A DNA stretch of 64,000 nucleotides from an uncultured Aliiroseovarius sp. (GTDB taxonomy: Bacteria > Pseudomonadota > Alphaproteobacteria > Rhodobacterales > Rhodobacteraceae). Shown piece by piece: positions 1-7,342 of the stretch. The notes under the pieces are model-generated. The model saw only the letters and a program-made list of their open reading frames with translations, was not told the DNA's origin and ran no database searches. Position 1 is the stretch's first letter; the number at the start of each line of letters is the position of its first letter. The DNA lies in assembly GCF_947492455.1 (NCBI RefSeq), contig NZ_CANLNB010000001.1:186001-250000 (forward strand), read 5' to 3'. A program made the position numbers and the translations under genes.

Positions 1-276
1 CGGGATAGCGATCAGGATGCCAAGGATGGTCGAGCCGCCTGCGATCACGATCGAGTTCCACAGGAAGCGGCCGTAATTCGAGCGCTCCATCACCGCCTGA
101 TAGTTTTCGAGCGTCCAGTCGAAGCCGATGAACACGGGCGGGTTGGCGATGGCTGTGGCTTCCGTTTTGAAGCTGGTCAGGATGGTCCAGAGGATCGGGA
201 AGAAGATCAGGAACCCGATGCTCCAGGCGAGAAGGGTGTTGATGGCCTTGCGGCGCGGGGCGATGGATCGTGCCAT
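1..276 (-). CDS. smoG: Polyol/sugar ABC transporter permease, MalG/SmoG-like (partial)
   Basis: Inner-membrane permease of a carbohydrate ABC importer; only the first 92 residues are inside the window and the rest runs off the left edge. The visible part has a short cytoplasmic N-terminus, a first membrane segment at about residues 13-33 rich in Leu, Ile and Phe, and a periplasmic loop with the LENYQ and NSI elements typical of MalG-type permeases. The ATG lies 13 bases after the stop of the other permease and has a GGAGG-like site in front, so the two are co-transcribed. The symbol follows the sorbitol/mannitol transporter of Rhodobacter. The substrate is an inference from the binding protein. 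Confidence 0.85.
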   Translation of the reverse strand, partial: MARSIAPRRKAINTLLAWSIGFLIFFPILWTILTSFKTEATAIANPPVFIGFDWTLENYQAVMERSNYGRFLWNSIVIAGGSTILGILIAIP

Positions 277-289
277 GGTCAGTCCTCCT

Positions 290-1156
290 TCACGCGTCCA
301 GGTTCTTGCCGACAATACGCACCAGGAAGTAGGCAACGATATTGGCAAGGATGATTGCATAGACACCGCCAGCCGAGCCCAAGCCGACATTCTGGCTTTC
401 CAACACGCGCTGGAAGATCAGGTAGCTCAGGGTTTTGGTGCCGAATGCACCGCCGGTGGTGACGAAGATTTCCGCGAAGATCGACAGAAGAAAGATCGTC
501 TGGATCAGGATGACCACGGTGATGGCGCGGCCAAGATGCGGAAGGGTGATATACGCGAAACGTTTGTGCGCGGGGGCGCCGTCCATTTCGGCTGCTTCCA
601 ACTGCTCGCTGTCCAGCGATTGGATCGCGGTCAGCAGGATCAGTGTCGCAAAGGGCAGCCATTGCCACGATACGATCATGATGATGGACGGAAGCGAAGC
701 TTGGCTAAGCCATTCGACCGGCGTTGCGCCAAAGAGCTTCCACAGATGCGCCAGAAGGCCATAATTCGGATCCATGAACATGTTCTTCCAGACCAGTGCC
801 GATACGGTCGGCATGACGAAGAACGGGGCGATGACCAGAATGCGGACCATGCCTTGGCCCCACATCGGCTGGTTCAGAAGGATCGCAAGAAAGATGCCCA
901 GAACCACGGTGATGGCCAGTACGCCGCCGACGATAACCAAAGTGGTCTGAACCGAAGGCCAGAACGCGCTGGAGGTCAGGAAACGGGCGTAGTTTTCAAA
1001 TCCAACCCATCCAAGGTCGCCACCACGCAGGGGCAGGTATTTCTTGAATGAGAAATAGAGCGTCATGGTCAGGGGGACGAGCATCCACCCGAGAAGCAGG
1101 ACCACCGCCGGTGCCATCATGAGGCGCGCTGCTGATCTGGATTGTTGAGTAGCCAT
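290..1156 (-). CDS. smoF: Polyol/sugar ABC transporter permease, MalF/SmoF-like
   Basis: Second membrane subunit of the same importer, 288 residues with six likely membrane segments. The EAA loop that contacts the ATPase is visible at residues 187-206, with EAAEMDG followed by ITLP. An upstream in-frame GTG at 1165 overlaps the AGGAGG site; the ATG at 1156 sits 8 bases behind that site and is preferred. It follows the binding-protein gene after a 111-base gap that contains a hairpin, the usual arrangement giving more binding protein than permease. No ATPase gene is visible; it probably lies beyond the left edge. Confidence 0.9.
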   Translation of the reverse strand: MATQQSRSAARLMMAPAVVLLLGWMLVPLTMTLYFSFKKYLPLRGGDLGWVGFENYARFLTSSAFWPSVQTTLVIVGGVLAITVVLGIFLAILLNQPMWGQGMVRILVIAPFFVMPTVSALVWKNMFMDPNYGLLAHLWKLFGATPVEWLSQASLPSIIMIVSWQWLPFATLILLTAIQSLDSEQLEAAEMDGAPAHKRFAYITLPHLGRAITVVILIQTIFLLSIFAEIFVTTGGAFGTKTLSYLIFQRVLESQNVGLGSAGGVYAIILANIVAYFLVRIVGKNLDA

Positions 1157-1232
1157 CAGGCTCACCTCCTCTGTTGACGGCAGGGGCGCCGTTCAGATGA
1201 ACGATAACATAGACGGGGGGTGGTGAAGCCGA

Positions 1233-1253
1233 GGGCAGGCAGGAAACCCGCCC
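1233..1253 (-). terminator. Hairpin between binding protein and permease genes (attenuator-like)
   Basis: On the minus-strand RNA a 7-bp stem GGGCGGG / CCUGCCC (one G-U pair) with a 7-base loop lies 15-35 bases after the stop of the binding-protein gene. There is no U tract. Such hairpins commonly stabilise the upstream part of the mRNA or partly stop transcription, so that the periplasmic protein is made in excess. Function is inferred from position. Confidence 0.5.
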
Positions 1254-1267
1254 CCGGTGGGAGAAAC

Positions 1268-2575
1268 TTAGCGGTAGCCCGCAGCTTCCATTGCGTCGTT
1301 GGTCAGGGCCTGCGCCTTGGCAAGGGCCTCTTCCACGGTCTGCTGACCTGCATAGGCGGCCGAGAACTCTTGGCTGACCTCGGTTGCGATGCCAGCGAAC
1401 TCGGGGATCGCGGCAAACTGCACGCCAACATAGGGGCTTTCTTCCACGGTCGAGTTGTTCGGATCAGCCGACAGGATCGAGTCCAGCGTCATCTGCGCAA
1501 ACGGAACCGCTTGATAGTTCGGGTTCTCGTACAGCGACACACGTGCGCCCGGAGGCACGTTGGCCCAACCCTCTTTCGAGGCAACCAGCTCGATATAGTC
1601 TTTCGAGGTGGCCCATTCGATGAACTGAACAGCAGCGTCTTGCTTCTGGGTGCCTGCCGGAATGGCCAGTGCCCATGCCCAGAGCCAGTTCGAGCGTTTG
1701 CCCAGACCGTTGTCGGGGGCCAGCGCGAAGCCAACTTTGTCAGCAACGGTCGAGTCGTTCGGGTTGGTCACGAAGGACGCAGCCACGGTTGCGTCGATCC
1801 ACATGCCGCACTTGCCTTGCTGGAACAGCGACAGGTTTTCGTTGAAACCGTTGGTGGCGTAACCGGCGGGACCGCTTTCGTCCATCGTGTCTTTGAAGAA
1901 GTTGACCGTGTTGGCCCATGCTTCTGAATCGAACTGAGCGTTCCAGTCCATGTCGAACCAGCGCGCGCCGAACGAGTTCGACATCGCGGTGATGAAAGCG
2001 CCGCCTTCACCCCAACCGGCTTTGCCGCGCAGGCAGATGCCGTTGATTTCGTTGTCGCGGTCGGTCATGGCCGCTGCGGCTTCACGAATGAAGGTCCAGG
2101 TCGGATCCTTCGGCATGTCCAGACCGGCCTTCTCCATCAGGTCGGTGCGATACATGATCATCGAGCTTTCGCCATAGAACGGGGCTGCATAGAGCGTGCC
2201 GTCATGGCTCAGGCCACCTGCCATTGCGGGCAGAATGTCAGCGGCGTCATAGCCTTCCGACAGGTTGTCGAGTGCAACCAGCCAGCCATTGGCGCCCCAG
2301 ATCGGGGTTTCGTACATGCCGATGGTCATGATGTCGAAAGCGCCGCCCTTGGTCGAGATGTCGGTGGTGACACGCTGACGAAGCACGTTTTCTTCCAGCG
2401 TCACCCATTCAACTTCATGGCCAGTTTTGGCGGTGAAATCGTCGGTCAGACCCTGCATGCGGATCATGTCGCCGTTGTTGACGGTTGCGATGGTGATGGT
2501 TTCTGCAGATGCGCTGCCAGCAGCCGCGATCAGCGAAATGGCAGTAGCCGCACGGAGTGCGTTCTTAACAAACAT
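1268..2575 (-). CDS. smoE: Polyol/sugar ABC transporter periplasmic binding protein, SmoE-like
   Basis: Extracytoplasmic solute-binding protein of the MalE/family 1 type, 435 residues, delivering a polyol or sugar to the SmoF/SmoG-like permeases. Residues 1-24 form a Sec signal peptide ending in ASA before ETITIATVNNGD. The N-terminal part resembles SmoE of the Rhodobacter sorbitol/mannitol system, with the conserved stretch TVNNGDMIRMQ and a Trp-rich binding region (WLWAWALAIP) in the middle. The ATG is well placed behind GGGAGG. The gene is downstream of a LacI-type repressor and of a perfect 14-bp palindrome, so substrate-inducible expression is likely. The exact sugar alcohol cannot be read from sequence. 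Confidence 0.85.
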   Translation of the reverse strand: MFVKNALRAATAISLIAAAGSASAETITIATVNNGDMIRMQGLTDDFTAKTGHEVEWVTLEENVLRQRVTTDISTKGGAFDIMTIGMYETPIWGANGWLVALDNLSEGYDAADILPAMAGGLSHDGTLYAAPFYGESSMIMYRTDLMEKAGLDMPKDPTWTFIREAAAAMTDRDNEINGICLRGKAGWGEGGAFITAMSNSFGARWFDMDWNAQFDSEAWANTVNFFKDTMDESGPAGYATNGFNENLSLFQQGKCGMWIDATVAASFVTNPNDSTVADKVGFALAPDNGLGKRSNWLWAWALAIPAGTQKQDAAVQFIEWATSKDYIELVASKEGWANVPPGARVSLYENPNYQAVPFAQMTLDSILSADPNNSTVEESPYVGVQFAAIPEFAGIATEVSQEFSAAYAGQQTVEEALAKAQALTNDAMEAAGYR

Positions 2576-2643
2576 CCTCTACCTCCCTGTTTTAGATGCT
2601 GACTAACGGTAGCGACACAATGCCGCTGGCGTCAATTTATATT

Positions 2644-2657
2644 TTTACGCGCGTAAA
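2644..2657. promoter_or_regulatory. Operator palindrome upstream of smoE (LacI-family type)
   Basis: Perfect 14-bp palindrome TTTACGCGCGTAAA with the central CG expected of LacI-family operators. It lies between the repressor gene and the binding-protein gene, about 70 bases before the smoE start. A related imperfect site lies in front of the repressor gene itself. Confidence 0.65.
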
Positions 2658-2688
2658 GTTTTATAGATTGTCACATAAAGTCATACCG

Positions 2689-3720
2689 TTAGGCAGACCC
2701 TCTCATTATCAATCGCCCCTCAAACAGTGTTTCCTCACGCGAATCAGCGGGTGATCCGGCCTCGATTAGCTGCAATAACGTCTCTGCACTTTTCTTGGCG
2801 ATGGCCTCGTAATCCTGTGAGACAGTCGTCAGCGTCGGGCAGGTATAGCGCGAGAATGGGTGATCATCGTGCCCAGCGACTCGCAAGGCGCACCCCGGGC
2901 CAAGCCCGACGCGCAACCCGGCCTCGTAAGCGGCAGACAGGAACCCGATTGCCAAACGGTCGTTGCTGCACAGGATGGTATCGGTCGGAAGTGTTTTGTC
3001 CCGCACCAGGCGGGATCCTTCCTGGAATCCGATCTCTTCAAACTCCCACCCTTCCCCGGGCGCTTGAATGAGCAACGGCTTGTGGTCCAGCCGCTCCATA
3101 GCAGCCAGATAGGCAGTGCGGCGTTTGTAAGCATTCGGGTTGGTCGGGGTTTCCATCTCGAAGAAGGCGGGGGGTTCACCAGTTCGGCACAGGTAGTCCA
3201 CGATCAGGCCGATGCTCTGGTCGTTGTTTGACCCCACGAACGCTTCCCCGACGCCATCGATGTTGGCGTCGAACAAGACGGTTGGCACCTCTTTGCAGAA
3301 AGCTTCGATCTGTTCCCGGTCAGAAACCCGGCCAAGCGGAGCCAGCAGAACGCCAGCCGGCTTTATCAGCCTCAGATTCTCAAGGTTTTCGATCTCCAGT
3401 TCGGGCCGTCCATGTGATCCCAGCAGAACCGGGCGATATCCAGTGCGCAGGACATGGTCCTCGAGCGTACGCGCGATTTCAGCGAAGAAGGGGTCAGCAA
3501 GGTACGGCACCACGATGCCGATATTCTTGGTCAACCTGCGGTTCTGGTTCATCGCATACAGGTTGGGCCGATAGTCATATTGTTCGACCGCCGCCTCGAT
3601 GCGTTTGCGTGTGGAATCCCTTACGCTGGTCGGATCATTGAAATACTTCGACAAGGTCGGGCGGGAGATCCCGCTGACCGAGGCGAACTCCTCCATATTC
3701 CGGATCTTCTTGCCTTCCAT
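2689..3720 (-). CDS. LacI-family transcriptional regulator
   Basis: Repressor of 343 residues. The N-terminal helix-turn-helix covers about residues 8-30 (MEEFASVSGISRPTLSKYF), followed by the hinge helix with YDYRPN and a periplasmic-binding-protein-like sensor domain from GIVVPYL onward. It is encoded just upstream of, and in the same direction as, the polyol transporter, and is presumably its substrate-responsive repressor. Palindromes with a CGCG core lie upstream of both this gene and smoE, suggesting autoregulation as well. The inducer is unknown but is probably the transported polyol or its oxidation product. Confidence 0.9.
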   Translation of the reverse strand: MEGKKIRNMEEFASVSGISRPTLSKYFNDPTSVRDSTRKRIEAAVEQYDYRPNLYAMNQNRRLTKNIGIVVPYLADPFFAEIARTLEDHVLRTGYRPVLLGSHGRPELEIENLENLRLIKPAGVLLAPLGRVSDREQIEAFCKEVPTVLFDANIDGVGEAFVGSNNDQSIGLIVDYLCRTGEPPAFFEMETPTNPNAYKRRTAYLAAMERLDHKPLLIQAPGEGWEFEEIGFQEGSRLVRDKTLPTDTILCSNDRLAIGFLSAAYEAGLRVGLGPGCALRVAGHDDHPFSRYTCPTLTTVSQDYEAIAKKSAETLLQLIEAGSPADSREETLFEGRLIMRGSA

Positions 3721-3787
3721 CTACAGCTGCCTTGTCAGAACTTTTCACCCAGTGGCCAACGCGTCGCCGGCCCTTCTGGACCATAGT

Positions 3788-3805
3788 ATTTAACGCGCGC
3801 CAAAT
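3788..3805. promoter_or_regulatory. Imperfect operator upstream of the LacI-type repressor gene
   Basis: ATTTAACGCGCGCCAAAT is an 18-bp palindrome with two mismatched pairs and shares the TTTA-CGCG core with the perfect site at 2644-2657. It lies 68-85 bases upstream of the repressor start codon, which fits autoregulation. Confidence 0.45.
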
Positions 3806-3849
3806 TTCACACCCTAAAGAGCGGATTCAGTTTTTGAGCCGATATCCCG

Positions 3850-4740
3850 TCAAACTCCACTCAATGGAATTTGTGCTTCTTGGCTCCATTGCCGTGGTGA
3901 CTGCCCGTACATACGCTTGAACTCTCGGCTGAACTGCGACGAGCTTACATAGCCCACGTCCCAAGCCGCTTCTGATATGGTCATTCCCCCCGCGATCTTC
4001 ATTGCAGCGTTATTCAGGCGCATGGATTTCACGAACTGAATAGGAGACATGGTTGTTGCCTCTTTGAAGCGGCGGTGGAACACGGCGCGGCTCATGCCGA
4101 CCTGTGATGCCATATCGTCGATGGTGACCGGTTCTTTCAGACGAGTGGACAGATAGTCAATCGTCCGCGCGATCTCGTTGCCAACGCCGAACGCACGCGT
4201 CGCGGCGGCCCCGGAGTCGCCTTTCAGCACCGCGTAATACAGCTCGCGCAGTCGACCCGGCCCCAGCACCGCCACATCAACTGGATTATCAAGCAACTGG
4301 AGCAACCGGAGCAACGCGTCGGTGAACCCTGCATCCCAGCGGGCCAGAGCCAACCCCTGCGCGGTCGTGCCGCCGGGGGTGCGCATCGTGCCTGCCGTGG
4401 CCTCGACCTCAAGGGCCAGTTCCCGCATGACCCGTGGATCAAGCGAGATCATCACCCCCAGAAGCGGATTGTCAGGCGACGCTTGCGGCGTACCCGCCTC
4501 GACCGGCATCGCCATCGGGCACAGCATATACTGGTGCCTGTCATAGACATGCCGCTTGCCATCGAGGATGGCTTCTTTCACCCCGCTGACAATGGCCACC
4601 ACGGTGGGGTCATAGACCGCCGGCACGCAGGGCACCGCCTCGGTCACCTTGAAAAGCTGAACACCTTTCAACGCGGTGTCCAGTAGGCCCGTCTCGGGCA
4701 TGTGGCGGTCGATTAGCTGCTTGATCTGTTCTGTGCTCAT
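3850..4740 (-). CDS. AraC-family transcriptional regulator
   Basis: About 296 residues. An N-terminal AraC_N-type sensor domain (YDPTVVAIVSGVK, then a CPMAMPVE stretch) is followed by a C-terminal pair of helix-turn-helix units (TIDDMASQVGMSRAVFHRRF and ISEAAWDVGYVSSSQFSREF). It is divergent from the short-chain dehydrogenase at 4908 and probably controls it; this pairing of an AraC_N regulator with a dehydrogenase is common. A TTG at 4797 would extend the protein by 19 residues, but the ATG at 4740 gives the usual family N-terminus. Neither start has a clear ribosome site. Confidence 0.85.
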   Translation of the reverse strand: MSTEQIKQLIDRHMPETGLLDTALKGVQLFKVTEAVPCVPAVYDPTVVAIVSGVKEAILDGKRHVYDRHQYMLCPMAMPVEAGTPQASPDNPLLGVMISLDPRVMRELALEVEATAGTMRTPGGTTAQGLALARWDAGFTDALLRLLQLLDNPVDVAVLGPGRLRELYYAVLKGDSGAAATRAFGVGNEIARTIDYLSTRLKEPVTIDDMASQVGMSRAVFHRRFKEATTMSPIQFVKSMRLNNAAMKIAGGMTISEAAWDVGYVSSSQFSREFKRMYGQSPRQWSQEAQIPLSGV

Positions 4741-4806
4741 GCGATCAAACTGACATGCCAACAGACGCCTTACAACTTCATTGAGACGATTGGGCAAGTA
4801 TTTGCG

Positions 4807-4844
4807 ACTAATTCGCCTATTTTTGGCGCGTTTTACAACTAATT
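4807..4844. promoter_or_regulatory. Direct repeat ACTAATT, candidate AraC-type operator
   Basis: ACTAATT occurs at 4807-4813 and again at 4838-4844, 31 bases apart (three helical turns), in the divergent promoter region between the AraC-type regulator and the dehydrogenase. A short inverted repeat CGCC/GGCG lies between them. Direct repeats on one face of the helix are typical of AraC-family sites; assignment is by position only. Confidence 0.35.
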
Positions 4845-4907
4845 ATCAGTTCAAGACACGCAACACAGACACCTAAGTCGCCAGACGACGCTGGCAGGAG
4901 AACGAAA

Positions 4908-5855
4908 ATGGCAGACACGACATTTGGACCGCAAGGATGGACCCCGGACCGTCTTGGCACGCTGAAGGGTAAAACCTACCTCATCACGGGTGCCAATGCT
5001 GGGGCAGGATTTCAGGCGGCGCGAACGCTGCTCGCCAAAGGGGCAAAAGTGGTGATGCTGAACCGTTCAGCCGAGAAATCCCACGCCGCCATCGCCACGC
5101 TGAAAGGCGAGTTTGGAGCCGACACCGATGTAAGCTTCATCCGCATGGACCTTGCCTCGCTCGCCAGCGTACGAGAGGCCGCCGCAGAGGTCCTGAACGC
5201 GGTCCCGCAGATCGACGCGCTGATCTGCAATGCGGCCATCGCGCAGGTGCCCACGCAGAAACTAACGGCCGATGGTCACGAAAGCATGCTTGGCACGAAC
5301 CACTACGGCCACTTCCTATTGGCGGGCCTGCTTTTTGACCGCATCGAGGGCAGCAGCGGCCGTATCGTTGTGGTCTCGAGCTTGGGCTACAACATGGGGA
5401 TTAAGACCATCCAGTTCGACGACATGAACTGGGACAAGAACTACCATCAGAACCGCACTTACTGTCAGAGCAAGCTGGCGCAGATGATGTTTGCCTACGA
5501 GCTGCAGGATCGTCTTGCGGCAGCCAACAGGAACGTCGAGGTCTATGTCTGCCATCCCGGTGCGTCGCGGACATCTCTGGTTCAAACCAGCGGAAATTTA
5601 GCGACGCGGATCATGTTCTGGTTCATGGCGCTTTTGCCCATCACGCAATCCGCCGAACGTGGCGCGTGGCCCGAGGTGATGTGCGCGACCGAAGACGGGC
5701 TCGAGCAGCGCGCGCTTTACGGCCCCACCGGGCGCATGGAGTTCATCGGCCCAGTTGGCAAGGGCACGCTGCACCCCCACGCCTATGACAAGCCGGTCAT
5801 GGAGCGGCTTTGGGTGCTCTCCGAGCAGGAAACCGGATTCAGTTGGGACATCTGA
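4908..5855 (+). CDS. Short-chain dehydrogenase/reductase
   Basis: NAD(P)-dependent oxidoreductase of 315 residues with a Rossmann fold. The cofactor motif TGANAGAG is at residues 27-34, the NAA motif at 108-110, and the catalytic Ser (VVSSLG, 157/158), Tyr185 and Lys189 (YCQSK) are present. Length and layout resemble the retinol dehydrogenase/protochlorophyllide reductase-like branch. The ATG is preceded by AGGAG. The divergent AraC-type gene is the likely regulator. The substrate cannot be inferred. Confidence 0.9.
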   Translation: MADTTFGPQGWTPDRLGTLKGKTYLITGANAGAGFQAARTLLAKGAKVVMLNRSAEKSHAAIATLKGEFGADTDVSFIRMDLASLASVREAAAEVLNAVPQIDALICNAAIAQVPTQKLTADGHESMLGTNHYGHFLLAGLLFDRIEGSSGRIVVVSSLGYNMGIKTIQFDDMNWDKNYHQNRTYCQSKLAQMMFAYELQDRLAAANRNVEVYVCHPGASRTSLVQTSGNLATRIMFWFMALLPITQSAERGAWPEVMCATEDGLEQRALYGPTGRMEFIGPVGKGTLHPHAYDKPVMERLWVLSEQETGFSWDI

Positions 5856-6122
5856 CCGAACTCGCGTTCTCCCAGATGCGGATACAGAGACGATATGCAG
5901 CTCTCATAAGTCTGGTTTCATGGCTGCCATTCGCCACAATTGCCGCGAATGTCGGCAATGGGCCGCTTGCGGAACTAATTCTATAACCAAGAGTTCTTCT
6001 TCAGATAACGAGAATGTTCAGGCTCACAGGTCGACCGTCACTGTCAGTGAGTGAAGCTTAGTTGCGTTGATCTCTGCAAAAGCCCAGCGCCTTCCAAATC
6101 CCGGCAACCATCACGTTCATGC
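5856..6122. other. Intergenic region with hairpin; possible left flank of the island
   Basis: No gene seen. A perfect inverted repeat ATTGCCG / CGGCAAT (5939-5945 and 5953-5959) lies 80 bases after the dehydrogenase stop and could act as a terminator hairpin, though without a U run. The segment TCGCCACAAT at 5931-5940 differs by one base from TCGCCAAAAT at 20824-20833 near gyrB. The left end of the transposon-associated island should lie here or nearby, but no convincing TGT terminus with matching repeats could be picked out. Confidence 0.4.
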
Positions 6123-6302
6123 TCACTCATCCATCACCTCGGAGAGGCGATGATAGGGCGCTGTTTCATGGAGCTGTTTGACGAGCGCAGGATTGTCTAA
6201 GCGGGCACGACCAGCTGTCCTGAGTAAAAGGCGCGTGTAGAGGAGGCCCGCGAGGAATACGCCCGCTCCAAGGATGTTGAAAGCTATTTCAAAAGTAGTC
6301 AT
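6123..6302 (-). CDS. Small predicted membrane protein, 59 residues
   Basis: Not recognised. The reading frame starts with ATG at 6302, overlapping the stop of the 46-residue gene upstream as ATGA, which is strong evidence of translational coupling. Residues 4-28 are hydrophobic (FEIAFNILGAGVFLAGLLY), predicting one membrane helix near the N-terminus, followed by a basic turn (RTAGRAR) and a soluble tail of about 28 residues. It is the last gene of the minus-strand run that begins with tnsA or with the exonuclease. A single-helix partner for a cytoplasmic nuclease is one possibility; a toxin or holin-like role cannot be excluded. Confidence 0.6.
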   Translation of the reverse strand: MTTFEIAFNILGAGVFLAGLLYTRLLLRTAGRARLDNPALVKQLHETAPYHRLSEVMDE

Positions 6303-6439
6303 TTGAAGATCTTCTCTACAATGTCGCCAACATCAGCGTCGCGCCTTGGGGTGCGTGGGTTCCAGAATGTACATGCGCGGACGGTGAAACTAACAAAACC
6401 AGCACCCATGATGGCCGTCTCTTCAATCTTCTTCTCCAT
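6299..6439 (-). CDS. Very small hypothetical protein, 46 residues
   Basis: Not recognised. The ATG at 6439 lies inside the last codons of the exonuclease gene and is preceded by a very strong AGGAGGGGGGTG ribosome site, and its stop overlaps the next start as ATGA. The charged N-terminus MEKKIEET leads into a short moderately hydrophobic stretch (AIMGAGFVSFTV), then a Pro/Arg turn and an acidic C-terminus. The overlaps on both sides and the strong ribosome site support a real gene despite the size. Confidence 0.6.
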   Translation of the reverse strand: MEKKIEETAIMGAGFVSFTVRACTFWNPRTPRRDADVGDIVEKIFK

Positions 6440-7154
6440 CACCCCCCTCCTGTAGCTTCCATTTTTCTTCGGGAACGGGCTGAAAGCAGCCTGGCTCTGT
6501 TCTCTGTTTTTTGGGCAATCCCGCTCGATATGCATAGGCAAGGTTCGCAGCATCCGATCCAGCGCGGTGTATGGCTTTCCTGCTCATGCGATTCTTATAT
6601 GCGTAGTGCAAACGCCCAGGTGCAACGATGCCGTCCTCGTGCGAGAACGCGATCCGAAGAATCCGGTTAAAATCATCGATCTGCATGTGCAGCGGTTCTT
6701 CTATCGTGCTCAATAGCCTATCAAGCCACCGCTGATCGAATTCAGGGGCATCGGACACAAGGGTTCTTCCAATCGTTATAGATCGAAGCCACTGCGCCAC
6801 GTCTTTTGCCGGTTCGGCATCTTCCAGATCAGAGCGCGGTATGTTGTGAACAGCTTCGCTCTCTGGATTCCAATCACCCTCAGGCCAACTTGGATCCGGT
6901 TTGATCAGTTTGCTTTCAACAACAACCCGGTTGCCATCAAGCCAGGCAATTCCAACTTCGATGGGCCAGGATTGGGGGCTAAGCGATGACGCTTCAAAGT
7001 CAATAAAGACCGGCCCCTGCAGATGAACCACGTTGCCGTCCTCGTCGAGACCGGTGCCGATACCAAGCATCCGCCGCTTTGCGAAGAAACTCTCCTCGTT
7101 AGGCCCAGGGTTACTGAGAGCCTCCAGCAGCTTTTCGCGTTCGTTCTCATCCAT
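6423..7154 (-). CDS. DEDDh-family 3'-5' exonuclease-like protein
   Basis: About 243 residues with the RNase T/DnaQ exonuclease fold. Exo I is IDFEA with Asp52 and Glu54, Exo II is in SDAPEFD (Asp140, with Asp135 where Asn is more usual), and Exo III is HRAGSD with His196 and Asp201, so all four metal ligands and the general base are present. It probably degrades single-stranded DNA or RNA ends. It lies 188 bases after tniQ on the same strand and overlaps the next small gene by 17 bases. A TTG at 7193 would add 13 residues. No known Tn7 accessory protein matches by name; it may be transposon cargo or a defence or anti-defence nuclease. Confidence 0.8.
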   Translation of the reverse strand: MDENEREKLLEALSNPGPNEESFFAKRRMLGIGTGLDEDGNVVHLQGPVFIDFEASSLSPQSWPIEVGIAWLDGNRVVVESKLIKPDPSWPEGDWNPESEAVHNIPRSDLEDAEPAKDVAQWLRSITIGRTLVSDAPEFDQRWLDRLLSTIEEPLHMQIDDFNRILRIAFSHEDGIVAPGRLHYAYKNRMSRKAIHRAGSDAANLAYAYRAGLPKKQRTEPGCFQPVPEEKWKLQEGGDGEED

Positions 7155-7342
7155 AAGGCCATTGTAATTTTTAGCCAGGACCGAGGCAAACAAACGTGAA
7201 GTTGGCAGGAGGTAAGTTATTGTTTTCGCTTCTGTTTAATTTTCCCCGCTTGACTGAATGGTTTGAATTTTGACTTCAAACGTGGGGCATAGCGTAACCA
7301 AGGAGCCTTTCTCATCCGTTTCCCGGGCCTACTACGCTACAC

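Noticed and set aside
128-1051. Long open frame on the plus strand opposite the permease gene
   Set aside because: It mirrors the high-GC permease gene; the sequence is low-complexity Arg/Asp/His-rich with no family likeness. The same holds for long opposite-strand frames over gyrB, the TRAP permease and the RND pump.
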